Assembly (NCBI RefSeq): GCF_900106955.1
Contig: NZ_FNNI01000005.1
Span: 62,001 to 126,000 of the forward strand
Origin: Aidingimonas halophila
GTDB taxonomy: Bacteria > Pseudomonadota > Gammaproteobacteria > Pseudomonadales > Halomonadaceae
Direction: 5' to 3'
DNA length: 64,000 bases
The notes beneath the pieces were generated by a model. It had not been told where the DNA came from, did not search any database, and saw nothing but the letters and a program-made list of their open reading frames with translations. The position numbers were made by a program, and so were the translations under genes. The first letter of the stretch is position 1; the number at the start of each line of letters is the position of its first letter. Positions 38,234-46,458 of this stretch are shown here, in pieces.

Positions 38234-38335
38234 TGATGATCTCCTTGACTGGGTCTTCCGTCATTGATTCAGAAAATGAATTTATAGGTATAAACAAGAG
38301 AATCCAAATGCTTTTTAGTTATTACGGTGATGCAT

Positions 38336-38989
38336 TCATTTGTGATCGCTCCTGCGCACGAGATAATCTCCCAAGCTTTGAAAGCCTTGAACCATGACCA
38401 CCAGGATCGCGACCGTGATCAACATGATCGTGGGCTCGAACCGGTTGTAACCGTAACGAATGCCGAGGTCGCCAAGGCCTCCGCCGCCTACGGCGCCTGC
38501 CATGGCAGAGTAGCTCACCAGTGTCACGACAGTGATGGTCAAGCCGGTGATGATACCGCCTCGAGCTTCCGGAAGGAGAACCTTCATGATGATTTGCCAA
38601 GGCGTCGCCCCCATTGATTGAGCTGCCTCGATCAGGCCGGGGGATATCTCGTTGAGCGCACCTTCGACGAGTCGCGCCACAAAAGGAATGGCGGCAATGG
38701 TCAATGGGACGACGGCGGCATTGAGGCCGATGGAGCTCCCCACGATCATGCGCGTAAAGGGAATGATTGCCACCATCAATATGATGAAAGGAATCGAGCG
38801 GCCGATGTTGGTGATGACGCCGAGCAGATGATTGAGGATCGGCAACGCGAGAAATTGACGCGGGCGGGTGACATATAGCAACACGCCCAAGGGAATGCCT
38901 GCCAGCGCGGAGATCAGTCCGGAAATCCCTACCATGTAAAGGGTGTCGAGTGTCGAAGAGAGAATCAACTCAATCATGGCGTCGGACAT
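38336..38989 (-). CDS. metI: D-methionine ABC transporter permease
   Basis: MetI forms the membrane channel of the methionine importer as a homodimer. The 217-residue product has about five hydrophobic segments and the EAA-loop typical of binding-protein-dependent permeases (LNEISPGLIEAAQSMGATPW). The ATG follows GTGGAGG, within the end of metN (20-base overlap). Confidence 0.95.
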   Translation of the reverse strand: MSDAMIELILSSTLDTLYMVGISGLISALAGIPLGVLLYVTRPRQFLALPILNHLLGVITNIGRSIPFIILMVAIIPFTRMIVGSSIGLNAAVVPLTIAAIPFVARLVEGALNEISPGLIEAAQSMGATPWQIIMKVLLPEARGGIITGLTITVVTLVSYSAMAGAVGGGGLGDLGIRYGYNRFEPTIMLITVAILVVMVQGFQSLGDYLVRRSDHK

Positions 38990-40028
38990 GGCCGAGAACC
39001 TCCACAGTCAGGTCATGGTCTTCGAGATAGGCCAGCGCTTCACGCGTCTTTTCAGGCGGGCCGACCAGTTCGGCGATCATCAAGCCCAGGGTACGGTGTC
39101 GAATCGACTCGACCTTGGCTTCGAGGATGCTGATATCGATATCGCAGGCGCGAGCCAGTCGTGAGATTAACGGTGTGGAAATCTCATCGCCCGAATAGGC
39201 GAGACGCAGCACCGGGTGTGAACCGGGGGTCGGGTCGTTCTGCAGGTGGTCGAGTAAGGACTGAGGTGGCTCGATCTCCAGGAAGTCGTTGATGAAACGT
39301 CGAGCCAGATGAGTGCGCGGCGAGGTGAAGAAATCGCCGACTTCCGCTTCTTCGACCAGTTCGCCGTCTGAAATCAGGCTGACGCGATGGCAGATGCTTT
39401 TGACCACTTCCATTTCATGCGTGATGAGCAGGATGGTCAAGCCAAGCCGGCGGTTGATGTCTTCCAGCAAACCGAGAATCGAGCTGGTGGTTTGCGGGTC
39501 GAGTGCCGAGGTGGCCTCGTCACACAGCAGTACTTTAGGGCGACTGGCAAGAGCCCGGGCAATCGCGACCCGCTGCTTCTGGCCTCCCGATAGCTCAGCA
39601 GGGTAACTGTCCGCCTTATCGGCCAGCCCGGTGAGATCCAACAGTGGCTGGACGCGTTCGCGAATGGTGTTTTTGTCCATTCGCATGAGCTCCAAGGGCA
39701 GGGCGACATTATCGAAGACGGTGCGCGACGTCAGGAGATTGAAGTGCTGAAAGATCATGCCGATGCCATGACGGGCACGATTGAGCGTCGCCCGGTCGAG
39801 GGCGGTCAGCTCCTGATCATCGACGGAGACATGCCCGGTAGTCGGGCGTTCCAGTAGATTGACGCAGCGGATCAGCGTCGACTTGCCGGCACCGGAAAGA
39901 CCGATGACACCATGGATGTCGCCTTGCGGGACATGCAGATTGACATCTTTCAAGGCAGTGATGGCGTGCTGGCCACTGCCGTAGATCTTGGAGACGTTGT
40001 CGAGGGCGATCATGATCCTGTCGGCCAT
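38970..40028 (-). CDS. metN: methionine ABC transporter ATP-binding protein
   Basis: MetN hydrolyses ATP to drive methionine import. The 352-residue product has Walker A GLSGAGKST, the signature LSGGQKQR, Walker B VLLCDEATSALDP and H-loop ITHEMEVV. The C-terminal regulatory domain (C2, ACT-like) provides trans-inhibition by methionine in E. coli. An open frame reaches further upstream into the terminator, but ATG at 40028 follows AAAGGC and matches family starts. Its leader holds a SAM-sensing riboswitch. Confidence 0.95.
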   Translation of the reverse strand: MADRIMIALDNVSKIYGSGQHAITALKDVNLHVPQGDIHGVIGLSGAGKSTLIRCVNLLERPTTGHVSVDDQELTALDRATLNRARHGIGMIFQHFNLLTSRTVFDNVALPLELMRMDKNTIRERVQPLLDLTGLADKADSYPAELSGGQKQRVAIARALASRPKVLLCDEATSALDPQTTSSILGLLEDINRRLGLTILLITHEMEVVKSICHRVSLISDGELVEEAEVGDFFTSPRTHLARRFINDFLEIEPPQSLLDHLQNDPTPGSHPVLRLAYSGDEISTPLISRLARACDIDISILEAKVESIRHRTLGLMIAELVGPPEKTREALAYLEDHDLTVEVLGHVRRHD

Positions 40029-40071
40029 TGGAATGCCTTTGAGCGATGTGGACGACTGGGTGACCCGGCAT

Positions 40072-40096
40072 AAAAAAAGCCACCCTGGCGGGTGGC
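40072..40096 (-). terminator. attenuator terminator in the metN leader
   Basis: Read on the minus strand, stem GCCACCC / GGGTGGC with loop GCCA is followed by seven T. It stands 43 bases before the metN start and just after a SAM-binding fold, the layout of a riboswitch expression platform. The nearby GGGTG (40112-40116) can pair with CACCC of its 5' arm to form an antiterminator. Confidence 0.88.
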
Positions 40097-40113
40097 CATC
40101 AACGCTGGACACA

Positions 40114-40197
40114 CCCTTTTAGCTGCACTTCCCACGTTGACAGCGTGAAGCGTGCCATTCCGTGGGGGCGCCCGCAATCCGGGAACAAATCGGCGCC
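40114..40197 (-). promoter_or_regulatory. SAM-II-like riboswitch with inserted hairpin
   Basis: On the minus strand the leader follows the SAM-II pseudoknot layout. P1 is GGCGCC (40192-40197) paired with GGCGCC (40167-40172). Its loop begins GATTTG (40186-40191) and contains CCC (40181-40183) and ATTGC (40174-40178). The 3' strand is GTGCAGCTAAAAGGG (40114-40128). GCAG pairs with TTGC and GGG with CCC, as in known SAM-II RNAs whose 3' strand reads GUAGCUAAAAAGGG. Between P1 and the 3' strand sits a 36-base hairpin closed by CCCACG / CGTGGG (40131-40166) that compact SAM-II forms lack. S-adenosylmethionine binding would hold GGG and let the downstream terminator form. The assignment rests on visual matching. 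Confidence 0.8.
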
Positions 40198-40213
40198 AGA
40201 AAATAGACGCAAT

Positions 40214-40242
40214 ATTCTGGTGATGGTTAAGGGATATGTCAA
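40214..40242 (-). promoter_or_regulatory. promoter of metNIQ-msrC
   Basis: On the minus strand, a perfect TTGACA (40237-40242) is followed after 17 bases by CAGAAT (40214-40219). Transcription would start near 40207, about ten bases before the riboswitch. Confidence 0.7.
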
Positions 40243-40457
40243 TCATTTTGGTGCATGTTTTGTGGATTGGCCGGCTGATTAGTTGATATTGCTGACAACC
40301 GTCCTCTAAGCCGAAAAATGTAGGGTGGTTTTCGTATCGGTGTGTGCTGTTTGAATATACGTGGACGCTGCCAGGCTCGTTTCCCTAGACTAAAGGCCTC
40401 TTTGACAGCGCATCCGGACAGGTCCGGAACCGCACAAATCACTTGCGAGGCGACAGC

Positions 40458-41096
40458 ATGTTCACGGGAATCGTGCAGGGCACAGCCGAGATTGTCTCGG
40501 TCATCGACGATGAGGCGTTCAGAACGCATGTGGTTAGATTGGATGACTCACTGCTGGAGGGTCTGAAACCCGGGGCATCTGTATCTCACAATGGCGTCTG
40601 CCTGACGGTCACCTCGGTCGACGGTAATGATGTCAGCTTCGATCTGATGCGTGAAACGCTCCGCGTCAGCAACCTGGGGGCATTGGGCGTCGGTGATCGT
40701 GTCAACATCGAGCGGGCAGCTCGTTTCGGTGACGAGATAGGGGGGCACGCCATGTCAGGACATGTGTCCTGTATGGCGACACTGGTAGAAGTGAACAAGA
40801 CGCCCAATAACCTGAGATTATGGTTCGAGGTACCCGATGAACAGGGACGTTTCGTGTTCGACAAGGGATATATCGGTGTCGATGGCATCAGTTTGACCGT
40901 CGGCGAAGTCGTTGCCTCCAAGCAAGGGCGAATTCGTTTCTGTGTCAACTTGATACCGGAAACCTTGCAGCGCACCACATTGGGCGACCGACGTGTCAAT
41001 GACCATGTCAATATCGAGATTGATCCCCAGACACAAGCCGTTGTCGAGACGGTCGAGCGAGTCTTGGCCAGTCAGCGAGGGATGGAGAGGAAATAG
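40458..41096 (+). CDS. ribE: riboflavin synthase alpha subunit
   Basis: RibE (RibC in E. coli) dismutates two lumazine molecules to riboflavin. The 212-residue product has the tandem lumazine-binding repeats. The first runs MFTGIVQGTAEIVS to LMRETLRVSNLG and the second starts near GHVSCMATLVEV and ends FCVNLIPETLQRTTL. It contains the NIEIDPQTQAVVETVERVL ending typical of E. coli RibC. ATG follows GCGAGG. The upstream region shows no FMN riboswitch. It is not beside other rib genes. Confidence 0.93.
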   Translation: MFTGIVQGTAEIVSVIDDEAFRTHVVRLDDSLLEGLKPGASVSHNGVCLTVTSVDGNDVSFDLMRETLRVSNLGALGVGDRVNIERAARFGDEIGGHAMSGHVSCMATLVEVNKTPNNLRLWFEVPDEQGRFVFDKGYIGVDGISLTVGEVVASKQGRIRFCVNLIPETLQRTTLGDRRVNDHVNIEIDPQTQAVVETVERVLASQRGMERK

Positions 41097-41285
41097 GATT
41101 TGACCGTTCCGTCAAGTCTTCGTTGGTCGATGGGTTGGCATCCGGTGCGGTACTTGCTTGTATGCTGAGGCTTGGTGTCGACACGGTGACTCAGCCGCGC
41201 CTCGCAACGGCGATTGGCTTTGGTTACCATGTGCGGCTTTCATGGAGCAGGGACTCCGCTGTCCGTGCGTAGGACTGGATGAACA

Positions 41286-42590
41286 ATGATGAAACATCTG
41301 TTGAATAATCACTTCAAGCTGGATGAACACGGAACCAGTGTACGTACCGAGGTCATTGCCGGGATCACGACCTTTCTCACCATGGCCTACATCATTTTCG
41401 TCAACCCGAGCATTCTCTCCGAGGCGGGTGTCGATTACGGTGCCGTATTCGTCGCGACCTGCCTGGCCGCTGCGATAGGGTGTCTGATCATGGGGCTGTG
41501 GGCTAATTATCCCATAGCGCTGGCGCCCGGTATGGGGCTGAATGCCTTCTTTACCTATGGTGTGGTTCTAGGCATGGGCTATAGTTGGGAAGCGGCATTG
41601 GGTGCCGTTTTCCTGTCCGGTGTGACTTTTTTCCTGCTGAGCATCTTCAAGATTCGAGAGTGGATCATCAATTCGATACCGATGTCGCTGCGGCTTGGTA
41701 TCGCGGCCGGTATCGGCCTCTTTCTGGCGATGATCGCCCTGCAGAATGCCGGTATCGTTGTCGATAATGATGCCACCCTGCTGGCGTTGGGGGATTTGTC
41801 GTCTCCGGAAGCGTTATATGCATTGTTGGGGTTCTTTGTCATTACGGCATTGGCCCATCTGCGGGTGACCGGTGCAGTGATGATCGGCATTCTCGGTGTC
41901 ACCGTGCTGGCCATGTTGTTGGGCCATAATGAATACGATGGCCTGGTGTCCGCTCCACCGTCGATTGCTCCCACTTTTCTGGCAATGGATGTGGCGGGTG
42001 CTCTCGATGTGGCCATGTTGAGCGTGATCTTCGCGTTTCTGTTCGTCGACCTGTTTGATACGTCCGGGACGTTGATCGGGGTCGCGCATCGTGGCGGTCT
42101 GCTCGATAAGCAAGGAAAGTTGCCGCGGTTGGGGCGTGCGCTGATGGCTGATTCCACAGCGTCGATGGCCGGGGCGGCATTAGGGACGTCCACGACAACG
42201 AGTTATATAGAGAGTGCAGCGGGTATCGCCTCCGGTGGACGCACAGGACTGACTGCGGTAGTCGTGGCGATCCTGTTCCTCATCAGCCTGTTTTTTGCGC
42301 CTCTGGCAGGCTCGATTCCGGCCTATGCGACCGCTGGCGCGTTGCTCTATGTGGCCGTGTTGATGGCAGGCAGCCTGGCCCATGCCGACTGGGAAGATGC
42401 GACCGAGGCAGCTCCGGTGCTGATAGCGGCGTTGGCGATGCCGTTGACGTTCTCGATCGCTGAAGGGATCGCGCTGGGTTTTATCAGCTATGCAGGCATC
42501 AAGACGTTGTCAGGGCGTTTCCGCGATCTCAATCCGGCCGTGATAATACTGGCGATCGTATTCATTCTTAAATTTCTTTTCCTTGACTGA
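41286..42590 (+). CDS. AzgA-family purine nucleobase permease
   Basis: A 434-residue inner-membrane protein with 12 or more hydrophobic segments, importing adenine, guanine or hypoxanthine with protons. Family marks are the N-terminal [56 protein letters not shown] and [16 protein letters not shown]. It stands directly before apt (8 bases), which would trap imported adenine. The exact nucleobase preference cannot be told from sequence. Confidence 0.88.
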   Translation: MMKHLLNNHFKLDEHGTSVRTEVIAGITTFLTMAYIIFVNPSILSEAGVDYGAVFVATCLAAAIGCLIMGLWANYPIALAPGMGLNAFFTYGVVLGMGYSWEAALGAVFLSGVTFFLLSIFKIREWIINSIPMSLRLGIAAGIGLFLAMIALQNAGIVVDNDATLLALGDLSSPEALYALLGFFVITALAHLRVTGAVMIGILGVTVLAMLLGHNEYDGLVSAPPSIAPTFLAMDVAGALDVAMLSVIFAFLFVDLFDTSGTLIGVAHRGGLLDKQGKLPRLGRALMADSTASMAGAALGTSTTTSYIESAAGIASGGRTGLTAVVVAILFLISLFFAPLAGSIPAYATAGALLYVAVLMAGSLAHADWEDATEAAPVLIAALAMPLTFSIAEGIALGFISYAGIKTLSGRFRDLNPAVIILAIVFILKFLFLD

Positions 42591-42598
42591 GAGTGGCA

Positions 42599-43144
42599 AT
42601 GAGCATCTACGGCGACTATATCAAGTCCGTCATTCGCACTGTCCCCGACTGGCCGCAGCCGGGGGTCAATTTCCGTGATATCACGCCGCTACTGCAGAAC
42701 AGTGCGGCGTTTCGTAAACTGATAGACAGCTTCGTGCATCGTTACCAGGAAATGAATCTTGATGCGATAGCCGCCATCGACGCTCGTGGATTCATCATTG
42801 GAGCGCCGCTGGCATATGAACTGAACTGCAGTTTCGTACCGGTGCGAAAGAAGGGCAAGTTGCCATTCAGGACCATCAGCGAAACGTATACACTCGAATA
42901 CGGCCAAGCGGAAGTCGAGTTGCATTCCGATGCCTTTCGCGAGAATGATCGGATTCTGATCATGGATGATCTGATCGCGACTGGAGGTACCATGCTGGCG
43001 GCAGCCAAGCTGATTTCCCGCAGCGGTGGGCGGGTCGTGGAAACGGCAACGATCATTGATCTACCTGATCTGGGTGGGGCCCAGAAGATCCGTGATGCCG
43101 GTTTTGGCGTGTTCTCGGTCTGCTCTTTTACCGAAGATGAGTGA
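42599..43144 (+). CDS. apt: adenine phosphoribosyltransferase
   Basis: Apt converts adenine and PRPP to AMP. The 181-residue product has [23 protein letters not shown], the glycine-rich [25 protein letters not shown] and the PRPP loop [17 protein letters not shown] two codons upstream is an alternative start, and the ATG fits homologs. The TGA overlaps a GTG that could start gpt. Confidence 0.95.
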   Translation: MSIYGDYIKSVIRTVPDWPQPGVNFRDITPLLQNSAAFRKLIDSFVHRYQEMNLDAIAAIDARGFIIGAPLAYELNCSFVPVRKKGKLPFRTISETYTLEYGQAEVELHSDAFRENDRILIMDDLIATGGTMLAAAKLISRSGGRVVETATIIDLPDLGGAQKIRDAGFGVFSVCSFTEDE

Positions 43145-43152
43145 GCCGTGCC

Positions 43153-43638
43153 ATGACTAGCCATCGTTATCATCAACACTTCACGGTTTCCTGGGATCAA
43201 CTGCACCGGGACGTTCGTGCCCTGTGCCACAACCTCATCGAGCGTGATTTCGTCGGCATTGCCGCCATTACTCGTGGGGGCTTGATTCCAGCAGCCTTGA
43301 TTGCACGCGAACTCAATGTCCGATTGATCGATACCGTGTGTATCAAAAGCTACGAGCACATGGATCAAGGCGGTCTTCAGGTTCTGAAGGGTATCGACCA
43401 TGATGGTGAACACTGGCTGCTGGTGGACGATCTGGTGGATACGGGAAGGACGGCTCGACAGGTCAGAGAAATGTTGCCGAAAGCCCACTTCGTGACCGTT
43501 TACGCCAAGCCAGAAGGCCGTCCCCTGGTCGATCAATATTTGACCGAAGTCGCTCAGGATTGCTGGATTCAGTTTCCCTGGGATCTCGGGGTCGCGTATG
43601 TCGAGCCACTTGTCGATCAGGTCAAGCGCAAGGATTGA
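43153..43638 (+). CDS. gpt: xanthine-guanine phosphoribosyltransferase
   Basis: Gpt converts guanine, xanthine and hypoxanthine to their nucleotides at the inner membrane face. The 161-residue product aligns with E. coli Gpt throughout: [35 protein letters not shown], the PRPP loop [14 protein letters not shown], and [20 protein letters not shown]. The ATG fits homologs; a GTG four codons upstream overlaps the apt stop. Next to apt and the purine permease it forms a purine salvage set. Confidence 0.93.
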   Translation: MTSHRYHQHFTVSWDQLHRDVRALCHNLIERDFVGIAAITRGGLIPAALIARELNVRLIDTVCIKSYEHMDQGGLQVLKGIDHDGEHWLLVDDLVDTGRTARQVREMLPKAHFVTVYAKPEGRPLVDQYLTEVAQDCWIQFPWDLGVAYVEPLVDQVKRKD

Positions 43639-43643
43639 GGACG

Positions 43644-44333
43644 ATGTCATCATCGCCACTGCCGGAAAGCTGGAACCGTTACTTGGGAGAGGAGTTCGAT
43701 GCTCCCTACATGAAGCAACTGAAGCATTTTCTGGCGCGTGAAAAAGCCGCACGAAAAGTCATCTATCCGCATTCCTCCAATTGGTTTCGAGCATTTGAGC
43801 TGACACCACTCGATCGTGTGCGGGTCGTCGTATTGGGGCAGGATCCCTATCATGGCCCCAATCAGGCACACGGTCTCTGTTTCTCGGTGCGTCCTGGCGT
43901 GCCGACACCGCCATCGCTCGTCAATATCTATAAGGAATTGGCCCAGGATGTCGGCACGACCTCCGTCAATCACGGCTTTCTGGAGCCATGGGCCCGTCAG
44001 GGTGTGCTGTTGCTCAACAGTGTATTGACTGTGGAACGAGGCAATGCCGGTTCACACCGCGGTCAGGGGTGGGAAACGTTTACTGATCGCGCTATTGCGA
44101 CGGTCAATGAACAGTGCGAGGGGGTGGTGTTCCTCTTGTGGGGAAGTTACGCGCAGAAGAAAGCCAGTTTTGTCGATCGTCAGCGTCATTTGGTGCTGCA
44201 TGCGCCACATCCCTCCCCGCTGTCCGCGCATCGAGGGTTTTTCGGTACCCGGCATTTTTCACAAGCCAACGCCTTTCTGGAATCACGGGGCCATGGGGCA
44301 ATCGACTGGCAGTTACCGGAGTCACCGTCTTGA
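43644..44333 (+). CDS. ung: uracil-DNA glycosylase
   Basis: Ung removes uracil from DNA and starts base-excision repair. The 229-residue product has the water-activating loop [17 protein letters not shown], the uracil-binding [11 protein letters not shown], and the minor-groove intercalation loop [13 protein letters not shown]. The ATG follows TTGAGGACG, five bases after the gpt stop. The open frame also runs 28 codons upstream into gpt. Confidence 0.96.
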   Translation: MSSSPLPESWNRYLGEEFDAPYMKQLKHFLAREKAARKVIYPHSSNWFRAFELTPLDRVRVVVLGQDPYHGPNQAHGLCFSVRPGVPTPPSLVNIYKELAQDVGTTSVNHGFLEPWARQGVLLLNSVLTVERGNAGSHRGQGWETFTDRAIATVNEQCEGVVFLLWGSYAQKKASFVDRQRHLVLHAPHPSPLSAHRGFFGTRHFSQANAFLESRGHGAIDWQLPESPS

Positions 44334-44341
44334 AGCTGCAC

Positions 44342-44371
44342 TTTAACCTGCGCTCTCGATCGAGCTAGAAT
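44342..44371 (+). promoter_or_regulatory. possible promoter of upp
   Basis: TTTAAC and TAGAAT are 18 bases apart in the gap between ung and upp. The -35 is poor; the -10 box is good. Confidence 0.35.
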
Positions 44372-44418
44372 GCCGCCCGATTCATTCAGTCCACAACAGT
44401 CATGTCCCGGGAGCCCTC

Positions 44419-45048
44419 ATGAGTGTCCATGCGATCCAACATCCTCTGGTCAAACACAAGCTGGGACTGATGCGCGCTGCTGGTATCAGCACGAAAAGCT
44501 TTCGTGAGCTGGCAGGCGAGGTGGCCAAGTTGCTGACCTATGAAGCGACCCAGGACCTCGAGGTGGAGCCGGCAACGATCAACGGATGGAATGGGACGCC
44601 CATCGAAATCGAACATTTGAAGGGTAAGAAGGTAACCGTCGTGCCGATCCTGCGTGCCGGACTGGGAATGCTCGACGGCGTGACGGATTTGATCCCTAGC
44701 GCTCGAGTCAGTGTCGTAGGGTTGTACCGTAATGAAGAGACCCTGGAGCCGGTTCCCTATTTCGAGAAATTCACTAATGATCTTCACGAGCGTCTCGCCA
44801 TCGTGATTGACCCGATGCTCGCCACTGGTGGATCGATGGTGGCTACGCTGGACATGTTGAAAGCCCGTGGCTGTCCTTTGATGAAAGTGATCGTGCTGGT
44901 GGCGGCACCGGAGGGACTCCGGCGTGTTCAGGAAGCCTATCCCGATATCGAGATTTACACGGCGGCGATCGACGAACGACTCGATGAAAACGGCTATATC
45001 GTGCCTGGCCTGGGAGATGCCGGCGACAAGATTTTTGGAACCCGGTAA
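44419..45048 (+). CDS. upp: uracil phosphoribosyltransferase
   Basis: Upp makes UMP from uracil and PRPP, the main uracil salvage step. The 209-residue product has the family start [27 protein letters not shown], the PRPP loop [12 protein letters not shown], and the uracil-binding end [26 protein letters not shown] follows CGGGAG. The matching permease gene uraA lies about 8 kb downstream rather than adjacent. Confidence 0.96.
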   Translation: MSVHAIQHPLVKHKLGLMRAAGISTKSFRELAGEVAKLLTYEATQDLEVEPATINGWNGTPIEIEHLKGKKVTVVPILRAGLGMLDGVTDLIPSARVSVVGLYRNEETLEPVPYFEKFTNDLHERLAIVIDPMLATGGSMVATLDMLKARGCPLMKVIVLVAAPEGLRRVQEAYPDIEIYTAAIDERLDENGYIVPGLGDAGDKIFGTR

Positions 45049-45369
45049 CGCTCATCCTGTTGTCAAACCGTTCCTGTTCAGGGACGGTACTCGATACCCT
45101 TGATAACGGCCGTTGTGCCTCCTTTGATTTCGGATTCGAAAAAATCACTGGGTACTCTCTACTTGTCTGCTCACCTCCGCTCTCTCCGTCTAAAGTATAA
45201 CCTTCTTTAAAGTCATTTATTATCATGATGTTAATCATGATTTTCGGCCGTTCCACAACATCTGACCTTGGCTTTCGTTAGATTACATTTGTGTCTGAAA
45301 GTGAATCTCGACTACTGTGAACACACGTTAGGTCATACGCCAGTTCACAACAACAATGTCGGGATACGA
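45049..45369 (+). other. 321-base intergenic region upstream of the glp transporter operon
   Basis: No gene is seen here. A short hairpin (CCGTTCCT / AGGGACGG, 45068-45088), without a T-run, may end upp transcription. The second half is AT-rich and contains a repeat of ATCATGAT and a weak GlpR-like site at 45270-45289 that matches only 13 of 20 consensus positions. The start codon of glpS is preceded by a poor ribosome site. The region most likely carries the glpS promoter and its control elements. Confidence 0.55.
45222..45241. repeat. paired ATCATGAT palindromes
   Basis: ATCATGAT, itself a palindrome, occurs twice separated by GTTA, giving a 20-base perfect inverted repeat 129 bases before glpS. 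It has the form of an operator for an unidentified dimeric regulator. Confidence 0.5.
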
Positions 45370-46458
45370 ATGTCGCTGATTCTTGAAGATGTCGATCTGC
45401 AGGTAGGCCGGGAAATGCACATCGATAGGGCGAGTCTCGAGTTGGCTCCAGGCTCCTTCAATGTGCTTTTGGGTCGTACGTTGGCCGGTAAAACGACACT
45501 GATGCGGCTGATGGCGGGGTTAGAGATGCCGACCCGTGGCCGTATCGTCATGAATGGTCATGATGTCACTCGCCTGTCGGTACGGCAACGTAATGTTTCC
45601 ATGGTCTATCAGCAGTTTATCAACTACCCGGGGATGACGCTCTACGAGAACATCGCTTCGCCACTCCGTCTGGCCAAGGTGGATCAGGAAGAGATTGACC
45701 GTCGCGTCCATGAGACGGCAGAAATGTTGCATATCGAACATTTGCTGGAGCGGTATCCTCTGGAGCTTTCCGGTGGTCAACAGCAGCGCACTGCCATGGG
45801 ACGGGCGTTGGTCAAGGATGCGGATGTCATCCTGTTCGATGAGCCGCTGGTCAACCTGGACTACAAACTTCGCGAAGAGTTGCGGGAAGAACTGAGAACG
45901 CTATTTGCCGAGCGTCATTGCATTGCTGTCTATGCAACGACAGAGCCATCTGAGGCTCTCTCCCTGGGCGGCCACACGGCAGTATTGCACCAAGGTCAGG
46001 TTTTGCAATACGGCCCGACAGAAGAGGTGTATCGCTGGCCGAATAGTACACGCGCGGCGGAGATGTTTTCCGAACCTCCCATGAACTTTCTCGATGGAGA
46101 AATCACCGATTCCAGTGTCATCATCGGTGAGCGCTATCGCCTGCCTGACAATGCCGGTTTTCTCCACTTGCCGCCGGGTTCGTACCGTTTCGGAATCAGG
46201 GCATCGCACATTTCATTGATCCCGAATGATGATCGTGACATTGCGATGGATGTGCGCGTGGATCTGGCGGAAATCAGTGGTTCGGAAACCTTCCTGCACG
46301 TTCATGACCAGCAGTCCGACATGACGGTGCACCTGGCCGGGATCCACGAATTCGAGGTAGATGACGAGGTCACTCTCTATTTTCCCGTGCACAAGGTTTA
46401 CGCCTTCGATGCTCAGGGGAGCGTGGCTCATGTTCCTGCCTATCTGGGAGAGAGCTGA
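45370..46458 (+). CDS. glpS: glycerol ABC transporter ATP-binding protein GlpS
   Basis: GlpS is one of two ATPases of the rhizobial-type glycerol importer. The 362-residue product has Walker A GRTLAGKT (35-42), Q-loop VYQQFINYP, LSGGQ (133-137) and Walker B ILFDEP (D157, E158), then an MOI/TOBE-like C-terminal domain. Where ATPases of this type have a THD switch histidine, GlpS reads ATTEP, with T191 in place of the histidine, so its own ATP site looks impaired. An open frame extends 34 codons upstream, but the family start is MSLILEDVDL. The next gene shares one base. Confidence 0.88.
   Translation: MSLILEDVDLQVGREMHIDRASLELAPGSFNVLLGRTLAGKTTLMRLMAGLEMPTRGRIVMNGHDVTRLSVRQRNVSMVYQQFINYPGMTLYENIASPLRLAKVDQEEIDRRVHETAEMLHIEHLLERYPLELSGGQQQRTAMGRALVKDADVILFDEPLVNLDYKLREELREELRTLFAERHCIAVYATTEPSEALSLGGHTAVLHQGQVLQYGPTEEVYRWPNSTRAAEMFSEPPMNFLDGEITDSSVIIGERYRLPDNAGFLHLPPGSYRFGIRASHISLIPNDDRDIAMDVRVDLAEISGSETFLHVHDQQSDMTVHLAGIHEFEVDDEVTLYFPVHKVYAFDAQGSVAHVPAYLGES

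Noticed and set aside
40114-40197. SAM-I (S-box) or SAH riboswitch as the identity of the metN leader
   Set aside because: The four-way junction of SAM-I and the conserved blocks of the SAH fold are not present. The pairing order and the GCTAAAAGGG end fit SAM-II.
40261-40457. FMN riboswitch before ribE
   Set aside because: The region lacks the conserved RFN blocks and its only hairpin (around TCCGGA) is short.
45270-45289. GlpR operator upstream of glpS
   Set aside because: It matches the consensus at only 13 of 20 positions, near background for an AT-rich leader. It is mentioned only as a weak possibility.
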